Shown: positions 45,688 to 58,296 of the stretch, piece by piece
Position numbering within the stretch: the stretch's first letter is position 1
How the letters are laid out: every line of letters begins with the position of its first letter
Source: Lathyrus oleraceus
Lineage: Eukaryota > Streptophyta > Magnoliopsida > Fabales > Fabaceae
Assembly: GCF_024323335.1 (NCBI RefSeq)
Contig: NC_066584.1
Span: 273,025,618 to 273,089,617 of the forward strand
Reading direction: 5' to 3'
Length of the DNA stretch: 64,000 nt
Translations under genes and position numbers: made by a program
Notes under the pieces: generated by a model
The model's database searches: none
Told to the model about the DNA's origin: nothing
What the model saw: only the letters and a program-made list of their open reading frames with translations

Positions 45688-46749
45688 ATGGATCCACCCA
45701 ACACCGACATTCTCGAATTGAAAGAGATGATGAGGGAGTTGTTCCATGTCGTACAAGGGCTCGCCTTGGGGCAGAAAGCAATTTCTGAGAGGGTGGAGAG
45801 GATTGAGAATTGGCTGATAATGGAGAAAACTCAGGGAAAGGCTCAGTCGTCCGGAGTGAAGAAGCCCTCTAGCAGTGGTCAGCACAAGAAGGAGGTTGAA
45901 TCAAGTGGTGTGCATGCCAGGAAGGAACATGGTAGGGATCGTTACCACCCTTATGCTGCCACTGTAACCACTCCTGTTGGTAAGCCACCTGCACAACAGC
46001 AACAACCGCCACCTCAACAGAAAGCATAGAAAGTTGGGTGCCCAGTGAAGAAGGGGACGACGGATCGTCAGTTTGATAAGCCACCCGCGACTTATACCTT
46101 TCTGTTCAAGAGGTTGAGGGATCTTGGGTTAGTTAAGTCGAGGATATTGGTTCCTGCAGAACTGCATCGGAGGCCTGCAAATTACGATGAGAACGCCAGG
46201 TGCGAGTTCCATTCTGGGGCACCCGGACATAACATTGAGGGTTGTAGAGCTTTTAAGCATGCTGTCCAAGATTTGGTGGATTCTAAAGCCATCAATTTTG
46301 CACCGAAACCGGATGTTAATGCTAACCCTATGCCAATGCATGGTCCTGTGGGGGTGAACGTGATGTCAAAGGACAAGAGAAAAATGGAGGAAACGAATGG
46401 GGATCAGTTAAAAATTCCAATGACTGTGGTCCAGAGGCATTTGATGAAGAGTGGAGCTTTCCCTGGTGGTGATAATTGTTGTGTGGCTGTCGCTACAAAT
46501 GGGTGTGTAATGGTGAGGGAAATAACTCAGAGAATGACGGAGGTGGAAATGGACGATGAAAAATGTGAAACACCGAGTCAGGCAGTTGAAACCGTCAAGG
46601 TGGAGAAGGCCATCTGTGCTGAGAAAGAGAAGAAGTTGTCCATTTCTTCTTACAAACAGGCCATGGAGGTGGTGAAGAACGGAGAAGCCCTAGGTTGGGG
46701 AAAGATCATAGACATTGTGGTAAAAGCATATATGTTCGGGGTTGGCTAT
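45688..46749 (+). pseudogene. Element B gag-pro, first part (core and protease deleted)
   Basis: Start chosen at ATG 45688 (MDPPNTDILELKEMMREL). The frame continues through a Gln/Pro-rich stretch to TAG 46027-46029, which fits CAG changed to TAG, then stays in frame. The knuckle-like CEFHSGAPGHNIEGC and the following INFAPKPDVNANPMPMHG align with element A. The gag core (LTGASREWYSHL-type) and the protease DTGSS segment are absent, with the frame closed over both gaps. The frame is cut after 46749 by the nested Athila-type element and resumes at 58297. Confidence 0.8.
46745..46749. repeat. Left target duplication of the Athila-type element (GCTAT)
   Basis: Identical to 58292-58296, immediately outside the LTRs. 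Confidence 0.93.
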
Positions 46750-48195
46750 TGATCGGAAAACTAGCAAGTGTACTATTTTTACCGATGTAGTAATAAGGAG
46801 TTTTATTTCCAAGTATCGATCTCAAGGATTGCGTAGGAATTACTTATTTTAATTCGATTCTACCAGAACAAAAAGATAATGGTTTGGTTGTTTTGGAATT
46901 TATAATCGTAAACACAAAAATAGTAGAAATAATTGATTAAGATAAAAGATGCTAGGGTGAGTGGTTGAGTTAACCGGTTATGAATTCAGTCCCGATTTCT
47001 TTAATACATATGAAACATTCAATCACCTAACCTCTGGTATGTTCTTACTTAAGTCCTTAAGGAAGAAACTATTAAACTACCAATTCTCACTCAAATGTCC
47101 ATTCAATTAATCATTGGTTTTAATCATACAAAATATCAAGGTTTATGGTGATTTACGAAAGTTACTAGTCCTAGATGATGCATTCATAAACCCAATTGTG
47201 TGAAAACCCTACCAATCACAATCCTGTTATTGGAAGTCATAGATCAATTTGTATTTGTCCGATACAAAAGCATAATAACATCACACAATTGAATTGAAAT
47301 ACGTAACATAGTAATCAAGAAATCATAGGTTCAAATTCATAACATTGGATAACATCAGGACCACCCCCCTAACATCAAGGGGTTTAGCCTCTCATAGTAC
47401 TTAAAGAACTCATAAAGTAAAGATTAGACATTACAAAGAATTAGGAGAGTTTGATCTTCAATGGTTGATACCCTTGAATCTCGCCGTCTTCAAATCCGTC
47501 GTATTCGCTATCTTCTCCAATGCAATGCTTTCGTTTGTCTGTCAAAAGGTGTCTTCTTCTTTCTCTTCCAAGCCTTCTTATAGTTTCAGATGACTCTCTT
47601 CCAAGCTAAAGGTCCAAATTACCCTTAATGAGCAGAATCGGTTTACACAGCAAAAATTAGGTTTTCCAAGCTGCGTTCAATCAACACGGCCGTGTGGTGG
47701 CACACAGGTGGCCGTGTTGTTCTTCAACATTAATTATTTTCAGCATAAGTTACAGTGGCAACAACACGGGCCGTGTCCCTACACACGGGTGCCCGTGTTA
47801 ATGCACTGTTTTAATCAACACGGTCGTGTGGTGGCACACGGGTGGCCGTGTTGATCCCTGTTTTCTGCTCCCTCTCTGCTCTGCTTGATCAACAACACGG
47901 GCAGTGTTGTGGCACACGGGTGCCCGTGTTGACCTGTTGTTTTCTCATATTTTTGTCCTTCAGAGTGTCCAGAACTTCACCATTCTTGCTTTTTAAACCT
48001 GTAACAATAACACTACCAAACGAAGCATAAACGAGATCTTTTTGACATAAACTCGTAATCGAATGCAACGCAATACCAAACCAACAAAACATGCTAATTG
48101 ACTCAAATTCAACTAAAAACAAACATAAATCTTACCAAGGTGATGAAAATATGTCGGATTAGCGGCGGGAATTCAATGGAAATGGTGACCGATCA
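46750..48195 (-). repeat. 3' LTR of the Athila-type element
   Basis: On the element strand it starts TGATCGGTCACC and ends TTTTCCGATCA. Four GC-rich palindromic units of the ACACGGGTGCCCGTGT type lie at 47682-47935 within the U3 half. Confidence 0.93.
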
Positions 48196-48208
48196 CAACC
48201 CCAAACTT
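48196..48208 (-). other. Polypurine tract of the Athila-type element
   Basis: On the minus strand AAGTTTGGGGTTG ends directly before the 3' LTR. Confidence 0.75.
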
Positions 48209-49619
48209 GTCTCATTGCTTGTCCTCAAGTGATGTATTGAGTCCAAACAAAGGTCACCCCCGAATTCGCTTTCCACAATGCAACCTAGTCTTTCACCATT
48301 TGTGTTCTTCCTTTCCAATCGAGTTTCAGGTCTCTCCGATTCAGGCAGTTTACCACATTTCCACATCAGAAACCTCTTCACCTGCAAGCTTTTCACACAC
48401 TCACAATATCTCTCAGGGTTAGGTGTGTACACTCACAGCACAATATGCAATACCAACTCTTAACTTTGAATACATTCTAATGTCACTACCACACAGATTC
48501 CACACACTTTTTGAGGTCTTTTTAGGTTGTAACGGGGCTTGGGTACGGTGGGATAAACAAAAAAAAAATTGGATAACAAAGGGTTTTGAACTCGGTAGTC
48601 ATGTTGTGTGATTTTTCTTTCTCTTTTTTTTCTTCTGTGCATCACATATACTCTGGGGGTTAATTTCACTCTTTTGATTCTTTTTCTACTCAAATTTTCC
48701 GAGCATTTTATCTCTGTTAGAATCTAAGGTCTCGGCAAGTGCATTTTTCTCTTTTGTTTTTCTTTTCTTTTTTTTCTTTTTTTTTTCTTTTAAAGAAACT
48801 ACATACTATTTTCTTTTTGTATGATCTCATCTTATGCACTTGCCTTCTCTTTCAAGATTTCCACCCCAAACTTAGTTTTATTGCACATCTTGCAATTCAC
48901 ACAATCATACCGAGTTATGACACAAAAGGGAATGGATGATTAAAAGTTAACAGGGGGTTCATGATGAATAATGCTTAAACATTAACATGGGGTTTACAAT
49001 GAATAAAATGGCTAAGGCTCAACGAGGTTTACGAAGGGAAGCATACATATAGGGATGGCAAAAAAGGCCCTGGCTAAACAAACAACTTGCCTCAGTGTGT
49101 GTTGTCATGCTGTGACGTGTCAACAGGACATACGCAAAATCAGAGTGATAAAGTCATACCTGGCTGAACTCTCATGTTGATATTTCGTGTTTGGCTTTTT
49201 GTGATCTCACCATGTTGGTTAGCTTGCAAGCTCTGAAATCTCTTCGTGTTATGTGGTTCTTTCCTGACTTGGTCTTTCCATACCGCTTTCTTGGTCCGGT
49301 GTCCCCAAAATGTGTCCGACTTCTTTTCTCAAGGTTGCATCAACTTCCGGGATGCCTTATCAGCCTAAGTTTGAGGAGTGTCATTCATCCACTACCATTG
49401 ATCCCGGGCTCGTCCAACCGTTTCTCATCACCCTGTACACACAGTAGGTCCAAAAGAACAGAAAATAAACAAAACAAACAAACCTAGTAATATAATGATA
49501 ACATAACAAAAAACAAAACAAATTGAAAGAAAATAAAACATGAAAGGAGAAAAACCCCCCCACACTTGAACTAAACATTGACCTTAATGTTTAAATTCAA
49601 ACACGAAGGGGACTTACAG
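48209..49619 (-). other. Untranslated 3' region of the Athila-type element
   Basis: About 1.4 kb between the env-like ORF and the polypurine tract. It contains TTTTCTTTT-rich runs (48600-48800) and short unsupported open frames. No domain is recognised. Confidence 0.6.
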
Positions 49620-50562
49620 TGCTCACTGTTGAGGAGGAGGCGGAGGATCGTGCGGGAAATGCAACATCAGACGTTGCATCATGGCCTGCATATCATCCAT
49701 GACTGTCCCTTGCCTGAACAGTTCCACACTCTGTCTATCAAGTTCCGCACCTTTCCTGGTCTGCTCGGTGCGGAGAGTTCCCATCTCCGTCTGGATCCAA
49801 CCCCACTGATTCTGAGACATAAAAGAGGAGCCTTCACCCGGTAGGCTCGAATCATGTGGGGGTGGCATACCGTGAGTAGCTTGCCTCTCGTCTTCTTCCA
49901 TGTCCTCACCTGAAAGGTCATGGTCAAACTGTGTATTTTCCCCTCCCGCTTGGGCTGAACCTGTGTACAACCAATTAACAGCATTGGCAATGCTAATGGA
50001 CCCAGGTGCCGGTAGTGCGAGCACTTCCACATTGTGAATCATCAGAGCGTAATGAGTCGGCCTGATGACAATCATTTGTTGATTGACTAGCATGTGCATG
50101 TCAATCCTATTCTTGCCCATTACTACAGTCTCTTCCATCAGCAGTTGATCATACCCGAAGTGGCCCGCAATCTGCGTGATCATACCACCTACAGAAATAT
50201 CCCCAGTAGTTGCATGGCCAACCTATTTCAGATGATTGGCGGCGAAAGTCGCTGCATTGATTCGCTCATTGTGAGCCATGCAATACAGGAAATATAATTC
50301 TCTCTTTGCCGCAACCCCAGTACTATCACCTCGTCCGAACAGGGTGTATGCTAACCCTTTTTGTGCATACCTAAAGCACGGGTTGTGAATTCCAGAAGCC
50401 TTTCCCGAGCTGGGGTTATACCCAGTTTTACCTGTAATAGCTTTCTTGATGCTCCGGTTGGTCAAACAAAATGCCATGATTGTTTGTAGAGCGTCTAACC
50501 CGTTGCTTTGGTCGAGAAGACGTGGCTACCTCCTTCTCCTTGCTTGCACGCTTTGGAGGCAT
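49620..50562 (-). pseudogene. Env-like ORF of the Athila-type element
   Basis: Start at ATG 50562 (MPPKRASKEKEVATSSRPKQ), a basic N-terminus, then a block around KTGYNPSSGKASGIHNPCFR and, after a frameshift near 50220, a 186-codon frame to 49623. The C-terminus has an acidic stretch, a Gln-rich helix and a proline run. Position between integrase and 3' LTR is where Athila elements carry an env-like ORF. No signal peptide or clear membrane segment is visible, so the env name is by position only. The N-terminus also shifts frame near 50480. Confidence 0.65.
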
Positions 50563-50869
50563 AAAGTACCTGACAAAAATTTCTCAAAATCCAACGAAAA
50601 GGTTAGTGAAAACTGCAACCGTCACTGTGTAGAGGACGGCGAGGGGAACACTTTTTGTGAAGGTGAGTGGATGTGAAAGTGAGTGGAGCTAGGAGAAAAT
50701 TGAAGCTTAGCTTGATGGAGGCTAGGTTAACAATGGAGGAAGTGGGAGAGAGAGGTTGCCAAAATCAGAAAAAGTGAGAATGAGTGGTGAGGAATAGAGA
50801 TAGTAGCAAGTGGGGCCCATTAGTTAAAATACCCAAAATCAAAAATTTTGAAAATTTTACCCGTTACAA

Positions 50870-51066
50870 GCAACACGGCCGTGTTCCTGCACACGGGCAC
50901 CCGTGTTAATTTTCTGTTTTAATTAACATGGCCGTGTGTCAGCACACGGGTGCCCGTGTTAACTCACTGTTTTAATTAACACGGCCGTGTGTCAGCACAC
51001 GGGCGCCCGTGTTAATTTTCTGTTTTAATTAGCACGGCCGTGTGTCAGCACACGGGTGGCCGTGTG
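50870..51066 (-). repeat. Four 53-bp GC-rich palindromic repeats between integrase and env-like ORF
   Basis: Each unit holds CACGGCCGTG and a hairpin such as ACACGGGTGCCCGTGT, then CTGTTTTAATT. Units start near 50871, 50925, 50978 and 51031. The same unit type occurs four times in each LTR. Confidence 0.9.
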
Positions 51067-51299
51067 GATGCCCCTGTTTTTCACATTTTCTGAATTCGGA
51101 AATGCTTCTTTGGTCTGGCATCCTGTCACTGCGACGTGATTATGATTATGGTATCCTTTCTCCTTACCTGCAACAACATTTCACACCCATACAGAAAAGA
51201 AACGAAAAAAAATAAAAAAAATAAGTTAGCAATCGAACACGTGGGTTGCCTCCCACGAAGTGCTTCGTTTAACGTCGCATGGCTCGACGGTTGCCCACC

Positions 51300-52668
51300 T
51301 CATTAGGGGAGGCGCATATGGTCAATCAAACCCGGTTGTTGGCCTCTGTAATATGGCTTCAGCCGCTGGCCATTCACCTTGAATATATCTCCATTGTCTT
51401 GGTTCTTAATCTCTATTGCTCCGTGTGGAAAAACCTTATGCACGACAAATGGCCCGGACCATCTGGACTTTAATTTCCCAGGAAACAACTTGAGCCGCGA
51501 ATTGAACAACAATACCAGTTGTCCTTCCCAGAAATATTTCCTGATGATTCTCTGATCATGCCACTTCCGTGTTTGCTCCTTATACATCTTTGCATTCTCA
51601 TATGCCTGATTACGAAATTCTTCTAACTCGTGAAGTTGAAGAATTCGGGATTCACCGGCTTTTGCAAGATCACAATTTAAGAACTTGGATGCCCAAAAGG
51701 CTTTGTGCTCTAATTCCAAAGGAAGATGACAAGCCTTACCATAAATCAGCTGATACAGAGACATGCCAATTGGTGTTTTGAAAGCGGTTCGGTACGCCCA
51801 TAGCGCGTCATCCAATTTGATTGCCCAATCTTTCCGTGAAGCACTGACTGTTTTTTCCAAGATCTTTTTAATTTGCCGATTAGACACTTTCAACTTGCCG
51901 ACTCGTTTGGGGATGATATGGTGTGGCAATCTTGTGCTTCACATTATATTTCTTTAATAAGTTCTCCATGAGCTTATTCAAGAAATGTGTTCCTTCATCA
52001 CTGATAAGTGCTCGAGGCACACCAAACCTGGAGAACATATTTTGTTTAAGGAAGCTTACCACTGCTCTAGCGTCATTAGAGGGGAGAGTTACGGCTTCCA
52101 CCCATTTGGAGACGTAGTCCACAACCACCAGAATATAACTTTTTCCAAATGAGGGTGGAAATGGTCCCATAAAGTTTATTCCCCAAACATCAAATAATTC
52201 CACTTCAAGCATGCCCTTTTGAGGCATCTGATTCTTTCTAGAGATATTTCCTGTCCGTTGGCATCTGTCACATTCCTTCACCACGACTTGGGCATCCTTA
52301 AACAATGTGGGCCAGTACAACCCGGATTGGAGGACCTTTGCGGCTGTCCTGTCTCCACTAAAGTGTCCCCCATAATCGGAGTCATGACAAGCCTTTAAGA
52401 CTTCATTTTGTTCTTCCTCAGGGACACATCGGCGAATTAGTCTGTCTACCCCTTTCTTATACAAGAATGGTTCGTCCCACAAATAAAACCTGCAATCATG
52501 AAGAAATTTTTTCTTTTTGTTATAATCAAAGTCATCAGGAATTATACCACCTACCAGGTAGTTTGCATAGTCTGCAAACCAAGGAACACCCACCACCGCG
52601 AGGATTCTTTCATCTATAAACTCGTCCTTTATGGGATGTTCTTCTTCCGTCACTTCAATCGGAGACAT
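51300..52668 (-). pseudogene. Athila-type integrase
   Basis: The 51880-52668 frame has the zinc-binding HHCC region around CHDSDYGGHF and CDRCQRTGNIS. The catalytic D occurs in FDVWGINFMGPFP and the second D in SDEGTHF, where SDGGTHF is usual. The Glu follows in PQTSRQVE. A frameshift near 51900 leads to 51303-51929 with the C-terminal part [20 protein letters not shown] further shift near 52660 separates it from RNase H. It would insert the element's cDNA into host DNA. It is broken but nearly complete. Confidence 0.9.
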
Positions 52669-54277
52669 TGGGACAGATGGTCAGCAATGGTGTTTTCACA
52701 CCCCTTTTTGTCTCGAATTTCAAGGTCAAATTCTTGCAACAGCAAGATCCATCTGAGCAGCCTTGGCTTCGAGTCCTGTTTAGAAAAAAGATATTTAAAT
52801 GCAGCATGGTAAGTATAAACAATTACCTTTGTTCCCAACAAGTATTGCCGAAATTTGTCAAAGGCATAAACCACCACCAGTAACTCCTTCTTTGTGGTTG
52901 CATAATTCATCTGGGCTGGATTCAACACATGGCTAGCATAGTAGATGACGTGAAGGCGTTTGTCTTTTCTTTGCCCCAAGACTGCCCCTACTGCTATATC
53001 ACTCGCATCGCACATTATCTCAAAGGGTAGAGACCAGTCAGGAGAGATCACGATAGGAGCAAACACCAATTTATTTTTCAGAGTCTCGAAGGCTTCGTTG
53101 CACTTTTTGTCAAACAGAAACGGAGTATCCTTCACAAGCAGGCTAGTCAATGGTTTTGCGATCTTGGAGAAATCTTTGATGAACCTACGATAGAATCCTG
53201 CATGTCCTAAGAAACTCTGTATACCTTTCTCGTTCACAGGGTGAGGTAGATTGGCGATCACTTCCACTTTTGCCTTGTCAACTTCTATCCCCTGATGGGA
53301 AATTTTATGACCTAGTACTATCCCTTTTCTCACCATGAAGTGACACTTTTCCCAATTCAGAATTAGATTGGTTTGTTGACACCTTTCCAGCACAAGTGAC
53401 AGATTATACAAACAATTTTCAAAAGAAGATCCAAATACCGAAAAATCATCCATAAACACTTCCATTTGCTTTTCAAGCATATAGGAAAATATGGATGTCA
53501 TACACCTCTGAAATGTTGCGGGTGCGTTGCATAAACCAAATGGCATTCTTCTATAAGCAAAGATTCCGTATGGGCATGTGAATGCTGTTTTTTCTTGATC
53601 CTCAGGTGCCACCGCAATTTGGTTGTACCCTGAGTACCCATCCAGAAAACAGTAGAAATCATGACCTGCCAATCTTTCCAAATCTGATCGATAAAAGGTA
53701 AAGGAAAATGATTCTTCCTTGTAGCAGTGTTTAGTCTTCTATAGTCTATGAAAACTCTCCATCCTGTAACAGTACGGGTGGGGATCAACTCATTCTTCTC
53801 ATTTTTTATCACAGTTGTCCCTCCCTTCTTTGGAACCACATGAACTGGGCTCACCCACGAACTGTCAGATATTGGGTAAATTAACCCCGCATCTAAAAGT
53901 TTCACAACCTCCTTGCGAACAACTTCTTTCATAGCAGGATTCAATCTTCTTTGAGGTTGGACGACCGGTTTCTGATCATCCTCCATCAAAATCTTGTGCA
54001 TACACATTGTCGGGCTGATTCCTTTCAAATCGTCCATCGCCCACCCAATAGCACCCTTGTATTTCTTTAGGACTTTGATTAGCTCTCCTTTTTGGGTCTC
54101 TCTCAAACCTGAATTGATGATTGCTGGAAATTTTTCCTCATCGTCAAGAAAAACATATTTAAGATGTTCTGGTAATTGTTTCAACTTGATCCCCTTTTTG
54201 ATAACCTATTTTAATTCTGAAGATGTTTCAGGTCGAAGCTTCTCCCACCGTTGCGGTCGGGAACGAACCCAAGGCGG
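52650..54277 (-). pseudogene. Athila-type reverse transcriptase and RNase H
   Basis: The N-terminal RT at 53498-54184 has SSWVSPVHVVPKKGGTTV and [19 protein letters not shown]. After a frameshift near 53675, the 343-codon frame 52650-53681 has [32 protein letters not shown] and the catalytic [10 protein letters not shown]. RNase H begins at [18 protein letters not shown] and runs to [12 protein letters not shown] at 54278-54280 and TAG near 54208 lie between protease and RT in the same frame. FMDD in place of YxDD is usual for this clade. Confidence 0.92.
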
Positions 54278-56713
54278 TTATTCTTTTAACATTGCTACCA
54301 CTTCGGATTCTTTCTCATCAATTCCTTCAGTATCCTCAACAATAGATGAACTCAAAACTCTTTCCAAAGGAAGCCTGGGTGTTGTAATCTGCATAGATTG
54401 AGCAAAAACTGTACCTAACATTTCAATACTTTTACTTGCCCCTTCGTCTTCCTTGAATTTCATAGTATCCCTCACATCAATTTTGAGCTTTTCATCATAA
54501 ACTTTGAGGGTTATGGTTCCTTCCTCAATATCTATCATGCATCTTCCAGTTTCCAGGAAAGGTCTTCCCAGTATGAGAGGAATCTCCTCATCTTCCGGCA
54601 TCTCGAGTATCACAAAATCCACCGGGAATACAAATTTATCAATCTTTACCAAAACATCTGTTGCTATACCATAGGGTCTCTTCATAGAATGATCCGCAAA
54701 TTGCAGTGTCATGCGAGTATCCTGCACCTCCCCTAACTCAAGTTTTTTGTAAATTGAGAGAGGCATTAGACTCACACTTGCTCCCAAATTGATCAGTGCC
54801 TTTTTGAAGGATCTATCTCCAATGCTACAAGGAATAGTTACTGCACCTCTATCTTTTTTCTTCATCGGAATTTTTAGGCCCTGCAAAATAGCACTACAGG
54901 TTTCAGTTAGCATGACTGGCTCGCTGTCGATCGACCTTTTCTTTGATATGATGTCTTTCATGAATTTGGCGTAGATTGGCATCTGTTCCAGAGCTTCAGC
55001 AAAAGGTATGTTGATCTCGAGCTTCTTGAATAATTCTAAGAATTTCTCAAATTTTTTCTCATGGAGATCTTTCTTCTTTGTTCTTGTCGGAAAAGGAAGA
55101 ATGACCTTTGGTTTTTGTTTCTCTTGCTGGCTTGTCGGCTTGACTACCACTTCTTCAGTTTGTTTTGGCTCTTCTCTAATCTCCAAGTCAACTTCCAACA
55201 ATCCCTCTTCTTCAACCTGTTCGTCAACTTGTGGTTCCTTAGCCTTTCCTTTTCTAGTGACCACAGCTTTAATGTGATTTTGATCACGGGGATTAACGAT
55301 TGTCCCACTAGGAAGTGTGCCAGGTGCATGGGAGTTTGAAGCTAACTGTTGGGCAATTTGACCCATCTGAATTTCAAGATTTTTTATGGAAGCTGTAGTG
55401 TTTTTCTGATTATTTCGAGTCTCCTCTTGGAATTGTATGTTGTGAGCTGCCATTTTTTCAATTGCGATCTCCCAATCTGCCTTCTTAGGTACCTGTTGTG
55501 GCTGCTGCTGATATTGATTTTGATATTGACCCTGTGCCTGCTGTTGCACGTTCCCTCTTTGATCTTTCCATGCAAAGTTAGGATGATTTTTCCACCCCGG
55601 ATTGTATGTGTTGGAGTATGGATTGTTCTGCTTCAAAATTTTTATATCTTCGATCTGTTGCGGTGTTGCAAAACAATGAACAATATTGTGTGGTCCATTG
55701 CAAATGTCACACACTTCACTCGGTGCATGTTGCACTTGAGCCACTTTCTGAGCACCTATGTTTAGTGCTTTCAACCTTTTCTCTACCTCTGCAGCAACAG
55801 CTTCTTCAATTTTCACCTGTTTATTTGTTTCAAGCTTCAAGTCAATAACTGCAGATTTGCTTGATACCCTGTCATATAACTCTAAATGCTCGTTCGAGAC
55901 AATAGCTTCAATTATCTTCTTCATGCCGGTGGCTGTTGCAAAGTTGGCTGAGCCACCAGTTGCTGAATCCAGGATTTGTCTTGTTTGAATTCGAAGACCA
56001 TTGACAAACATTTGCATTTGTTCAGTTTCATCCATGTTGTGAGTAGGACAAGCCACTAGGATCCTCTTGAATAGTTTGTAGGCATCTCCTAGTGACTCAC
56101 CCTCCTTTTGTTTGAAGTTTAGGATCTCATATCTTTTCCGCAATGACACAGATGCGGGAAAATACTCCTGCAAGAATGCTGTTTCCATGTGCTCCCATGT
56201 AGTGATACTACCAGCAGGTAAGGAATAGAACCACTCTTTAGCCTCATCTGCTAAAGTGAATGGGAACATACGAAGTCAGACTGCTTCTTCGCTATGTCCA
56301 GGCATTTTCAGTGTTGTACTCATGGTTAAGAATCTTTGCAGATGCTTGTTGGCATCTTCATTCACTCTTCCAGAGAAGGACCTTCTTTCGAGTTGATTAA
56401 TGGTGCTGGGATGCAGCTGGAATTGTTCCACAGTAACTGGTTGGTTGACAATTGTCATACGACCACCCGGGGTGTTGGTTCCACCATAGTCACCGAGGAG
56501 TCTCTCTGGTGGTGGTGGATTAGCAGCCATGATTTCAGGAACTGTTTCCGTGTCTGAATCTGAATTCTTTGAGTGCACTGAAACAACTTCTTCCTCCGCT
56601 TTCTCTGCTAATTCCAGTTTCTTTCTCTTAGCTTGTCTGAGTCTCGCGCGAAGAGTTCTTTCTGGATCTGCGTCAAAAGGAAAATCTGCTGAGGCCTTAC
56701 CTCGCATAAACAA
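54278..56713 (-). pseudogene. Athila-type gag and protease
   Basis: The start at ATG 56713 gives MFMRGKASADFPFDADPERT. TGA at 56276-56278 interrupts the frame, fitting CGA changed to TGA, and the frame continues unbroken for 663 codons. The gag core includes DEAKEWFYSLPAGSITTWEH, and a zinc knuckle CDICNGPHNIVHC follows. Retropepsin has LINLGASVSLMPLSIYKKL at about 54745-54800, with Asn where the catalytic Asp is expected, and IPLILGRPFLETGRC. If the Asn is real, the protease is inactive. Confidence 0.92.
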
Positions 56714-56819
56714 GTTAGACAGAGATTAGAATTGAATAACAAAATTGTCACAGATAGAATTTTGGTTCGCAAGCAACAAAATTTCGATAGAATAAAAATT
56801 AAAATATGTAGTTTGGCAA

Positions 56820-56837
56820 TCCTCAGCAACGGCGCCA
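56820..56837 (-). other. Primer binding site of the Athila-type element, tRNA-Asp type
   Basis: On the minus strand TGGCGCCGTTGCTGAGGA lies six bases after the LTR end. The Athila primer site is usually complementary to tRNA-Asp, and this copy has two likely mismatches near its end. Confidence 0.8.
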
Positions 56838-56843
56838 AAAATT

Positions 56844-58291
56844 TGATCGGAAAACTAGCAAGTGTACTATTTTTACCGATGTAGTAATAAGGAGTTTTAT
56901 TTCCAAGTATCGATCTCAAGGATTGCGTAGGAATTACTTATTTTAATTCGATTCTACCAGAACAAAAAGATAATGGTTTGGTTGTTTTGGAATTTATAAT
57001 CGTAAACACAAAAATAGTAGAAATAATTGATTAAGATAAAAGATGCTAGGGTGAGTGGTTGAGTTAACCGGTTATGAATTCAGTCCCGATTTCTTTAATA
57101 CATATGAAACATTCAATCACCTAACCTCTGGTATGTTCTTACTTAAGTCCTTAAGGAAGAAACTATTAAACTACCAATTCTCACTCAAATGTCCATTCAA
57201 TTAATCATTGGTTTTAATCATACAAAATATCAAGGTTTACGGTGATTTATGAAAGTTACTAGTCCTAGATGATGCATTCATAAACCCAATTGTGTGAAAA
57301 CCCTACCAATCACAATCCTGTTATTGGAAGTCATAGATCAATTTGTATTTGTCCGATACAAAAGCATAATAACATCACACAATTGAATTGAAATACGTAA
57401 CATAGTAATCAAGAAATCATAGGTTCAAATTCATAACATGGGATAACATCAGAACCACCCCCCTAGCATCAGGGGGTTTAGCCTCTCATAATACTTAAAG
57501 AACTCATAAAGTAAAGATTAGACATTAAAAAGAATTAGGAGAGTTTGATCTTCAATGGTTGATACCCTTGAATCTCGCCGTCTTCAAATCCGTCGTATTC
57601 GCTATCTTCTCCAATGCAATGCTTTCGTTCGTCTGTCAAAAGGTGTCTTCTTCTTTCTCTTCCAAGCCTTCTTATAGCTTCAGATGACTCTCTTCCAAGC
57701 TAAAGGTCCAAACTACCCTTAATGAGCAGAATCGGTTTACACAGCAAAAATTAGGTTTTCCAAGCTGCGTTCAATCAACACGGCCGTGTGGTGGCACACG
57801 GGTGACCGTGTTGTTCTTCAGCATTAATTATTTTCAGCATAAGTTACAGTGGAAACAACACGGGCCGTGTCCCTACACACGGGTGCCCGTGTTAATGCAC
57901 TGTTTTAATCAACACGACCGTGTGATGGCACACGGGTGGCCGTGTTGATCCCTGTTTTCTGCTCCCTCTCTGCTCTGCTTGATCAACAACACGGGCAGTG
58001 TTGTGGCACACGGGTGCCCGTGTTGACCTGCTGTTTTCTCATATATTTTTGTCCTTCAGAGTGTCCAGAACTTCACCATTCTTGCTTTTTAAACCTGTAA
58101 CAATAACACTACCAAACAAAGCATAAACAAGATCTTTTTGACATAAACTCATAATCGAATGCAACGCAATACCAAACCAACAAAACTTGCTAATTGACTC
58201 AAATGCAACTAAAAACAAACATAAATCTTACCAAGGTGATGAAAATATGTCGGATTAGCGGCGGGAATTCAATGGAAATGGTGATCGATCA
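56844..58291 (-). repeat. 5' LTR of the Athila-type element
   Basis: Starts TGATCGATCACC on the element strand, ends TTTTCCGATCA. Nearly identical to 46750-48195. It carries the same four GC-rich palindromic units at 57775-58025. Confidence 0.93.
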
Positions 58292-58296
58292 GCTAT
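58292..58296. repeat. Right target duplication of the Athila-type element (GCTAT)
   Basis: Identical to 46745-46749. Confidence 0.93.

Larger units (their letters stand above)
46750..58291 (-). mobile_element. Athila/Cyclops-type Ty3-gypsy element, near full length
   Basis: Paired LTRs (46750-48195, 56844-58291), an exact GCTAT duplication, a primer site, a purine tract, gag, protease, RT, RNase H, integrase and an env-like ORF are all present in Athila order on the minus strand. LTRs differ at only a small number of positions by eye, so it is the youngest insertion in the nest. Frameshifts occur near 53675, 52660 and 51900, with in-frame stops at 56276 and between gag-pro and RT. The resemblance to the pea Cyclops group is from recall of gag and RT motifs. 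Confidence 0.92.
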
